Shown here piece by piece: positions 55,957 to 64,000 of a stretch of 64,000 nucleotides of DNA. The translations under genes and the position numbers were made by a program. The stretch is from Austropuccinia psidii (Eukaryota > Basidiomycota > Pucciniomycetes > Pucciniales > Sphaerophragmiaceae): positions 1,674,001 to 1,738,000 of the forward strand of contig JALGQZ010000005.1 of the NCBI GenBank assembly GCA_023105745.1. The letters are read 5' to 3'. The notes beneath the pieces were generated by a model that saw only the letters and a list, made by a program, of their open reading frames with translations, was not told where the DNA came from and did no database searches. Each line of letters begins with the position of its first letter. Within the stretch, counting starts at the first letter, position 1.

Positions 55957-57822
55957 GTGTTCAATGGTTCTCACTTATTTCCTTCAAGAGCACAATTGTG
56001 CACACTGAATACTAGTGTCAAGAAATCTTTAAAATTTCTTATTTTCTCTTCTGTCTCTGATATTTTTTATAGTATTCTCATTGATTCTGGTGCTACAAAC
56101 TCTTTTATTGCAAAGAATTTTGTTCTCAAGTACTCATTGACTCTGTCAGAGCTCCCTGAAAAGATTCCTCTTTTCATTTTGGATTCTAATGAATCCCCTG
56201 CCTTGTTCATCACCCATTATACCAAGTGGGTAGTTGACTTGCCTTCCTTCCCAAGCTTTGAATGGGATTTCTTTATCATAGATTCACCCAAAGGAGAAGA
56301 CCTGATATTGGGCTATGATTTCCTTTACCATTTCAATCCCATTATTGATTGGAAAAATGGATTGATCACCTATGATTCTAATCATAAGGATTCTAGTGGT
56401 ATTATTCCTTCTACTAGTAATGACTTAGCCACTGCTGTCAACAGTGTTGCTCTGGCTGGTGAACTTAAGACACCTTCCATCCCTTCTTCTGTCCATATCC
56501 CTTCCATAATTCCCTCTCAGTCATTACTTCCATCAAGAGATGAAGTCTTCAAAGAGATAAAGGATGTTGGAGAAGATGTTGCCATATCTTCACTTCATCT
56601 CTTCCAAGGGGATATGGACCTTCCTCCCTTATCTTTTCATGCATCCCTGGAGGAGCAGTGGGATGAGGAGGAAGAGCCAGAAGAAATTGAAACTGTGTTG
56701 AAGGTTGTTCCTCCTGCTTATCACCAATATTTGGATGTATTCTCCAAGGTGAAAGCAGAGAAACTTCCTCCACACCGCGCCTGTGATCACCATATCGAAT
56801 TGGAGGGTCTTCTACCTCCAATTGGTGTTATCTACTCATTATCAAATCAAGAGTCAGAAACACTGCGGGCATACATTTCAGAGAATGTAGAGAAAGGTTT
56901 CATTAGACCAAGCTCCTCTTCAACAGGAGCACCTGTCCTTTTTGTCAAGAAAAAGGATGGAGGTCTTCGTTTGTGTGTTGACTACCGCAAACTCAATGCT
57001 GTCACTAGGAAGAACAGATACCCTGTTCCTCCTATGAACCAGCTTCTTACCGTATTCAACGGTTCCACTATCTTCTCCAAGATAGATTTGCGTGGTGCAT
57101 ATAACCTTCTGAGAATCAAAGAGGGGGATGAGCACTTAACTGCCTTTAGAACCAAATATGGCAGTTATGAGTATTTGGTCATGCCATTTGGTTTGACCAA
57201 TGCTCCTGCTTCTTTCCAAAATCTAGTAAATGATATCTTTGCAGATTTTTTGGATGTGTTTTTTGTGGTTTATCTAGATGATATTATGGTCTTTTCCAGT
57301 TCTGAGGAGGAACAGGTCAAACATGTGGCCTCTGTCCTCTAAAGACTGAGGGACAATAATCTGTTTGCCAAAGCCTCCAAGTGTGTATTCCATGCCTCAA
57401 GTGTGGAATACTTGGGCTATGTTGTTTCAAGTGGTGGCCTCAAGATGGATTCTTCAAAAGTTCAGCAAATCCTCAATTGACATCAGCCCAGAAACATCAA
57501 GGCTCTTCAATCTTTTCTTGGTTTTGCCAATTTTTATCAACGTTTCATTAAAAATTATTCTAAAAAAATCACTTCTCTCACTTCCCTCCTTAAAAAAGAT
57601 TCTCCCTTTATCTTCAATGAGGAAGCTCTTAGTCAGTTTCAAGCACTCAAAGAAGCTTTCACCTCTGCTCCTATCTTATCTCATTTTAATCCTTCTCTAC
57701 CTACTATAGTAGAGACTGATGCTTCTGATTATGCATTGGGCGCCGTACTGAGTCAGGTTAATGACTCTGGAAAGCATCCCATTGCATTTGATAGTCGCAA
57801 GCTCTTACCAGCTGAGCTCAAC
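55957..57822 (+). pseudogene. A-prime pol fragment: protease, RT, start of RNase H
   Basis: Protease L-I-D-S-G-A-T near 56080; RT V-Y-L-D-D-I-M near 57270. A TAA at 57340-57342 replaces Ser of V-L-S-R-L-R. A TGA near 57478 replaces Trp of L-N-W. RNase H E-T-D-A-S-D-Y-A-L-G near 57715. The frame crosses into the T2 terminus after A-E-L-N. Integrase and chromodomain should lie beyond T2. Confidence 0.93.
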
Positions 57823-57868
57823 CACCGGGGCGAATCTCGTGTCAATCGTCGGCGATTGACTTCACGTC
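57823..57868 (+). repeat. Terminal sequence of T2
   Basis: Starts CACCGGGGCGAATCTCG and matches the T1 end at 41 of 46 positions. A perfect hairpin, GTCAATCG-TCGG-CGATTGAC, lies at 57841-57860. It is followed at 57861-57945 by repeated ACGTCAAGC-type words, likely transposase-binding repeats. Confidence 0.82.
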
Positions 57869-58144
57869 AAGCAAACGTCAAGCAGGATAAAAGTCGAGCT
57901 CACGTCAAGCGAAAATCAAGCGAACGTCGAGCACACGTCACACTCTGGTCTTACACCAAATCCTGTGACATCCAATTATATTGGTTCCCCTGTGCCTTCA
58001 ACTCAGATTCCTCACCACCTGATCATCCCACAACCGTCCGATGATTGGTAAAAATTACACCAGACCCGCCTGTTTGCACACACACACATCAAAGATGTCC
58101 TTCAGCCAGTCTTGATGTAGGCGGGGGGTTTGACTTCACCAGGT

Positions 58145-58360
58145 CATCCATGAAGTGTGCGTGTGCATGCGTGGGGGCGGGTGCGTTTGCGTGTGCGGGA
58201 GCATGTGCGGGTGCGTGGGCGTGTGCATTGGCGCGTGCGGGTGGGTGTGCGTGTGCATTGGCGCGTGCGGGTGGGTGTGCGTGTGCACTGGCGTGTGCGG
58301 GTGCGTGTGCGTGTGCATTGGCGCGTGCGGGTGCACATGCGGGTGTGGGTACGCAAAAGC
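58145..58360. repeat. GT-rich minisatellite of T2, about 30-bp units
   Basis: Units of roughly 30 bp built from GCGTGTGCATTGGCGCGTGC and GGGTGGGTGTGCGTG words. All long ORFs across it on both strands, with Ala/Cys, Val/Arg or His/Thr/Pro repeats, are artefacts of the repeat. Confidence 0.9.
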
Positions 58361-58612
58361 CGATTCCGCTTCCAACATGATGATGGCGCAGTTAGAAATT
58401 TTGGATGCTGTGAAGGGTGAGTGTGTGGGTCATTTGATCATTGGACTTGGCTTATTCACACTGTACCCAATGTCAAAATAGTAAGTTCTTTGTGGCAATG
58501 TGAAATAATGGGCTTTGCTTGTCACAATGGCATGTCTCTGTCACTAAATTTTGAGGCAATTATTTCACTAGCAAAATTGCTAATGAATCTGAGAGATTTG
58601 CATTTTTGTAGA

Positions 58613-61600
58613 CTAAATATCATGAAATAATGGCTTTATCATTACAAGCAGTCCACATGACAGAGCTTTGTTATCATACAATCCACAGTTACCTTCTATT
58701 TCTTCTTCAGATATAATCAAGTGTCCATCATCAAAACCAACAGCTTTATAAATATTCAGATGCGGCCAATCTGGTAGGAAATTCACATCAATCTTCAAAG
58801 GTTTTAAAATCAGAAAGTTATTGTTCAGTATGCTAGATGGCTCAGAGACTTTGAAAATGCTATCAATAATACCAAATTGTCGTGAGTTGCCCCTCAGAAA
58901 ACATATCACACTGTTGCTGATATTTTTGGATTCAGTTGAAAATATATTGTTCCCAATATTAATGTTTGAAACTGGAAAATACCAAGGTGAGACAATCCTT
59001 GAAGTGGGAGGACTTGTGGATTGCACGGTAGTGTCTAAGCTGATCCAATCAACTATTTCCCTTGTTGCATGAAAAGTCTGTAAGTACTCAACCAGGCAAT
59101 CATAATTTTGTTGGTCATGGCGGGATGGCTTGTTATATTTATGGTGATTGAACACGGCAGGTGGCTGTGATTCGAAAAGCTGTTTTATTTCACATGGCAC
59201 AGATGGGGATTTCAGGAGAACGGAAAGGTTGGAACATCGACAGATATGTTGAAGTAAGGTTTTATCTATATCATCTATTCAGAGTTGCAAAAAGTTAGTC
59301 TTATTCAGTTCAGGTGTTTAATCAATGTGAATATATTGATCTTATTAATTGACATACATATCTTGTTATTTGTTGGCATCTTTGCAAATACTCCAATCAA
59401 GCGCTCATAACCCCATGTGGCTGAGGCTTGTGCTGGGCCCCAACGTTGGAAGAGTTCGGGAATATGATCAGCAAAATGATGATTTGGTTTACTTTTCTGT
59501 TTTGGGAACAGGTGTTGATTGGAAAGGCGGAATTTTTTCCAATGTTCAGCAAATGCAGTCGCATCATCTATTGAAACAGTCCAGCTTGTGGCAATGTTGA
59601 TAGCACTAATCAAATGGAATGTATTCTTGGCTAGTTCATTTGCAAGTTCTTCTGACTGACCCATTTTTCTTTGAGTGTTGGCAGATTGGTGTGCATCTAA
59701 TGACATCTGTTGACTGAGCATTAGAAATGGAATATAGACCTTATATAAGAGAGCCCATTCAGCGGCTTTTAAGCTACCATGAGAGGGGGAAACCCATTTT
59801 GCGGGGAACTCTTGTCCATGATGAGGGAGTTATGGTCTCAGATATGATTTGTCGGAGATGCTCAAGAGCCTCACCCTTGATCTGGTGATCGCTCAGTGCA
59901 GTGATATCCAATTCAGAGGGGATTTCAGAAGTGGGGATGTAATCGGCATCAAATGAAGGAATCTCCGCAGAACCACTAGATGGATGTTCTGTGTGAAGGG
60001 TGGGCATTGGGAAGTAGTTTTTCCGGGTGGAAGTAGTGGGGAGTGGCTCATTTATTATTTTTGCTGCGTCTCTTCTCAGGGAGCGGGCCTCTCTCAATGT
60101 GATTTTATCAAGAGAGCTGTTGGAGGTCATGGAATCTGAGTCTGAACTGTTGGTGTCATTGGATTTCCTGCGGGACCTGAAGTAAATTTTTGATTTCGCC
60201 TCTGGAATGCACAATTTGAAAGTTGCATGATCCTTCAAAATTCCAAGTATTAAATTATGCATTATGTCAAGATTAACCATTCTGGTTGCATCCCAATACG
60301 GAAGGTCTTCCAAAATTGAATATCGCACTCCATACTCAGAGAAAATTGCTTGTCTTTGTTGTGGGGTTGCCCGAAGCCATTTGGCAATGGTTGATTTATG
60401 ACTTTGGTATGAGCGCGTGTAGTGAAATTGAGGACCAATTTCTTCAATTTGAGCTTTGTGAATGGTGCAAAAATTACAAAAGTGGTTTCCTGAATGGGAA
60501 ATAAATCCAGTAAGCTTGCGCATGGCAACCACATCCGCAATGGCTGTGAGGATGGCAACACGGATAAAGGATCCTGATGGATCTGTTGAGGTGGGTGCAA
60601 AATGGTAACCTTGCCATAGCTCTTTGAGCTCGTTGATGAGTGGCATTAATAGATAATTCAATTGAAGCGCAGTTGGCTCCTTCGGACCAGGGATGATTCC
60701 TGCAACATAGACATTCTCGGGCTTCAATCTTTCACTTGGGGGGAGATTAAGACAAATAAGCATGATAGGTCCAATGCTAGCCAACCGGGTTGACTTTCCA
60801 TGTGCATTAAACCAGTCCACATATATGGAGAAGGCCAATGCACCAGGAATGGACATGAATGGGGGGTCATGGATATTTCTAGTGCCAGTGAAGCGTCTCC
60901 AGACCAATCCATCCCAGACGTCACGTTTTGGGGAATCTTCGGGAGTTTGGGATTGTTGATGTTGATGCAGAATGTCCATAATTCCAGCCCGCTGGAGAAA
61001 TCTGGCAAGCCAATTTTTGAATGGTTGATAAATGAAATGTTTTGTTGGTATAAATTTTTGCTTCATGTTGGTTGTGTTTTGGGTGTGGGGTTCAGATGAA
61101 TAGATGAATTTGCCTAATGATTGTGTGCAAGGGGGATCATGATCATTTGGGTCATTATGGCGTTGACAGTGGGGTTGGTCAGTTGTGACTGATTCAGTAA
61201 GGCCATTAAGAGAGAAACATTGAGGACAACATATATAGTTTTGAATCACTGGCTCCAATTGGAGATGTTCAAATATGGTACTCAGATCTTGAGGTATATG
61301 GAATGCAGGAGCGGGGGGACCAGCAGAGCTTGAGATACTGGACTTGATCAGCAGGTTCAGGGAGGGGTTGAGTATGCGTGAAGCCCTGCAGGGTAAATTA
61401 TACCTTAATGATAGAATGGCAGATATTATCATTCCTAGGTCTTGTGGGGGAAGGGTTTGACTGCCACTATATGGTTTCTGTGCAGTTGAATTGAGACCCA
61501 CTGGAGTTGGGAAAGTGCTTTGGGTCAAACGTGAATAATCAGCTGGGAAGATTTGATCCAATAGAATTTGTGGGCACCCAGATCCTGATGCAGAAGTAGG

Positions 61601-61774
61601 GATGTTTGGAAGAGATTTGGGTGCAATGGTTGATTTGAGCTTTTTAATGTGCTGTTTATATTGGAAAGGTGTGAAGGCAACTCCTTGCCTATCACCCTCA
61701 GGGGAAGAGTGTGTTTGAGTTGAGCAGTGTTGACACATGCATATACGCATTGAGGAATATGGCCGGGTTTTCAT
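58613..61774 (-). CDS. Tnp2-like (CACTA/En-Spm type) transposase, one frameshift
   Basis: Exons 61774-59358 and 59274-58613, joined by an 83-nt intron (GTATGT to GAATAG) that keeps frame; about 1025 codons. The N-terminus has cysteine pairs (C-M-C-Q-H-C near 13; C-C-P-Q-C-F near 188). The core has Y-V-D-W-F-N near 318, then G-I-I-P-G-P-K-E-P near 360 and L-M-P-L-I-N-E-L-K-E-L-W. It continues with C-N-F-C near 440 and L-P-Y-W-D-A-T-R-M-V-N-L-D-I-M-H-N-L near 500. These are hallmark Tnp2 blocks; the protein would cut and join the element ends in the nucleus. A fifth G in the run 59785-59789 shifts the frame after K-M-G-F-P; dropping one base restores S-H-G-S-L-K-A-A-E-W and the rest. The C-terminal block has W-G-Y-E-R-L-I-G. 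Confidence 0.85.
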
Positions 61775-62136
61775 TGCTGCAGGAATTGGGAGTACGGTTG
61801 GTTTGTGTATAAATATCTATGGTTGATGTGAAAGTGTTTAGGAGTGTTATTAATTGGAAATAAAATTCAGTGATTATTTATGAAGGGGGAGATGATTTGA
61901 GCCAGCTGAGGATTTTATCCCATTTGTAATGGAGCATGAGCTGCAGTGGATAAAGTTTAACATGTCTCATCTGGATGGCGGAATTGGTTAGGCGTTTAAT
62001 TGGGTAAAATGCCATGCTGCTCAATGCTCATACATATTCTAGTTTATTTACACATTGTGATAGTGCGGGTTTGACCATTGAGGGGGTTCCATTAGTGAAG
62101 TGTTACCATTGAATTGAGGGGATTAACATTTAATCC

Positions 62137-62162
62137 ATGTACGCTGGCACGCCATCGTACAT
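62137..62162. promoter_or_regulatory. 26-nt near-palindrome, copy 4
   Basis: Arms CATGTACG and CGTACATG (62136-62163) flank CTGGCACGCCAT. It lies between the divergent starts of the transposase (61774) and the plus-strand gene (62735), so it could control either or both. Confidence 0.7.
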
Positions 62163-62734
62163 GGTTTAAACCTTATTACAGACATAACTATATAACTCTA
62201 TTACATAAGGGGTTGGAGTGCAGCTAAAGTCTTGGTATTTGGTTTGAGTGCGGCGGGCTTTGAATCAGTTGGAATGTGATTTGGATTGTCTTGCCTTTCG
62301 GGAAAAGGTGATGTCTCTTTTGTGGGTAAATCCTTCATGAATATACCCCTTTACAGATGTACAATGTTGTGGAATTTCAATGCATATATGGGCAGTTTGG
62401 ATAATTCACAAAATGTGACAATGGGGAGGCATAAATGGTACTGAATATGATTACTTATGAATGATGGGTCCCCTTTGAGATCAAGGAAATATCACATTAT
62501 ATGCTGGTAGGCCGTGCAGGGTGGTTTCCGACAAAAGCGGAGGAGCTCAAGAGGAGGCAGGGAGGATTCTCCTCAAAAGAGTCTTATCCGACTTCCACAC
62601 AACACTTAGTTCCAACTATTCATAGAATTTCTCTATTCTAAATTTGAAAAGATTTCATCTCATATCACTCTATTTTATCGTAATACTGAGGTGTTTTATC
62701 TAGTTAAAAATATTACTGTACTTTTTCGGCCCTT

Positions 62735-64000
62735 ATGTCATCTTTCAAGTCACATAAATCCCGTTCAGGTTCTGTTCATGACTCAAATAGTGAATCTAGC
62801 ATAGAATATGTTCAAACACAGTCACCATTGAGCCCCAACATTCCTCTCACAACCCCTATCGCATCCTCAATGAATGTATCAGGTCTTAACATTGATGTGG
62901 GCAATCCAAAGGCTCCAACTTCAAGCACTTGGTCGATCCCAAATATTTCCGTCACTCCAATTCCCCCGAATCCCACTAATACACAAACGCATGTGTCTCA
63001 GGGGCCAGAAGGCACACCTCAAATCTCCTCACACGCTAATCCGCAATCAAAATTTCCACGTGAGTTCCTCCTTAATCCCGGTCGGAATCCAGTCGCATCC
63101 CAGGATCCCTTTGGCCAAAGTAAACAGCCAACCCTCAATATTCCATCAGGATCGCAGGTTCATGTGGGTGATGAAAGGCGCGTGGATGGGGGGCGACGAA
63201 AAAGACCTTTGGAAAATGTATCTTGGAGCGGTCTGTCGGAGGGAAATCCAGTATTGACGCTTCATCAAAGTAAGTCATTTGAATTTTGGAGTAGAAACTT
63301 ATTCACAATTTGATATGTTTGTTTCATGGGTTAGATATGGCACCTAAAGGCAAGTCAGTCCGATCTCAGGAGCCAATTGAAGATCGTGAGGATGACCAGT
63401 CTTCATTAATGTTTTTATGTGTTAACTGATGATTTGCATAGCAGGGGATGAACTTTATGCGTCTTCACCTCTGGTCCATAAAGAGAAAGTCACTGGACGT
63501 CATCATCCATATGCCTCCAAACCAAGAACGGGTCATGCCAGTACATCAAGAGCAACAATGGTGGATGATGAGGATGAGAACATGTCTCCGACTCAAAGTG
63601 AAAGAAATAATGAACCAAGGAGGGACAATTTCACAGCACATGAGCAAGGCACTCAATCAAATAGTGAGTTCACCCATCCTCAGCTGGGCCTCGCCCAGAG
63701 TATGCTTGAACAATCCGAGGTCAGACAGCAAAGGAACCAGGCCCGCAAAGCTCACAATGTGGCGAAACGTGCAAGCCAGAAGGAGCAACAAAAATGGCTG
63801 AAGGCAGAACTTCCAGAGAATGTCCATGGAATGAGATCAGCAGTACACACACATTGCCTGTTCCTACTCAAAGTTAGGGATAAGGATTTTTCCTCACTAC
63901 CAGCACCACCCAGCACAGAAGAGCGTGAAATTGCAATTCAAGTGGCTGGTCATCTCGGATATGTCCCCAAGGATGTGTTCAATGAGCCATCAACACAGGT
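62735..64000 (+). CDS. Unknown T2 gene, 3'-partial, three visible exons
   Basis: Exons 62735-63269, 63335-63385 and 63445 to the window end. Introns run GTAAGT to GGTTAG and GTGAGG to ATAGCAG, and the frame is kept at both joins. The first exon is Ser/Pro-rich and looks disordered, ending in a basic R-R-K-R-P. The third carries acidic D-D-E-D-E-N, then a long Gln/Arg/Lys-rich helix (Q-Q-R-N-Q-A-R-K-A-H-N-V-A-K-R) and a folded-looking stretch (H-G-M-R-S-A-V-H-T-H-C-L-F-L-L). No family recognised. It is divergent from the transposase, the place where CACTA elements often carry a second, DNA-binding gene; that role is inferred from position only. Confidence 0.65.

Larger units (their letters stand above)
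53088..57822 (+). mobile_element. A-prime: decayed family-A relative, 3' end cut off by T2
   Basis: 5' LTR 53088-53846, primer-binding site 53847-53861, gag 54581-55941, pol 55957-57822. Proteins align with A-new throughout but carry several nonsense codons. RNase H stops after A-E-L-N, at the terminus of T2. Confidence 0.92.
57823..64000. mobile_element. T2: left-hand part of a large DNA transposon with a Tnp2-like transposase
   Basis: Begins with the 46-bp terminus shared with T1 and a run of subterminal repeats, then a GT-rich minisatellite, a transposase gene on the minus strand, a 26-nt palindrome and a divergent gene. The transposase belongs to the Tnp2 group of CACTA/En-Spm elements. 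Most CACTA ends read CACTA or CACTG; CACC here would be a variant. The right end is outside the window. Confidence 0.8.

Noticed and set aside
57736..58044. ORF fusing RNase H to a basic Arg/Lys/Val-rich tail
   Set aside because: Crosses the junction between A-prime and the T2 terminus.
58045..58481. Ala/Cys-, Val/Arg- and His/Thr/Pro-rich ORFs
   Set aside because: Artefacts of the GT-rich minisatellite.

Overview
The window is wall-to-wall transposable elements from an AT-rich fungal genome; I see no rRNA, tRNA, CRISPR or ordinary housekeeping gene. Short GT-AG introns, Ty3/gypsy chromoviruses, a basidiomycete-type Tnp2 transposase and a TET/JBP-type (Tet-like 2OG-Fe(II)) oxygenase point to a rust fungus (Pucciniales). 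The style of the gag/pol proteins recalls Austropuccinia psidii; that is recognition from memory, not a search result.

Layout. 1-7738: right-hand part of a large DNA transposon (T1) with a proline-rich multi-exon gene (+), a TET/JBP-like dioxygenase gene (-), a four-exon gene of unknown function (-), two minisatellites and three copies of a 26-nt near-palindrome. 7739-57822: a block of nested LTR retrotransposons. It holds B1 (7739-15402, -, inserted in A-old), A-old (15403-17568 and 27271-31103, +), A-new (17569-27270, +, complete, inserted in the integrase gene of A-old with target duplication GATTT), B2 (31104-39384, +, itself split by a solo LTR at 32050-33887 with target duplication CTTTT), a decayed element C (about 39385-43555, -), a gag-protease-only element D (about 43556-51009, +), a small unknown gene X (51838-52272, -) and a decayed relative of A, A-prime (53088-57822, +). 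57823-64000: left-hand part of a second DNA transposon (T2) with a Tnp2-like transposase gene (-), a divergent multi-exon gene (+) and one more 26-nt palindrome.

How it fits together. T1 and T2 begin with the same 46-bp terminus (41/46 identical), and all five differences are transitions at CpG sites, as expected if these ends are methylated. T1 carries a gene of the family that oxidises 5-methylcytosine. I infer one family of large DNA transposons with a Tnp2 transposase and a linked TET/JBP gene that could act on the element's own methylation. The retroelements were hosts for these insertions: T1 cut B1 in integrase and T2 cut A-prime in RNase H.

The A-family retroelements show a second notable signal. 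The 14-15 nt just inside the 5' LTR is complementary to a stretch inside the LTR, and a base pair covaries between A-new and A-prime. This is the signature of Tf1-like self-priming rather than tRNA priming.
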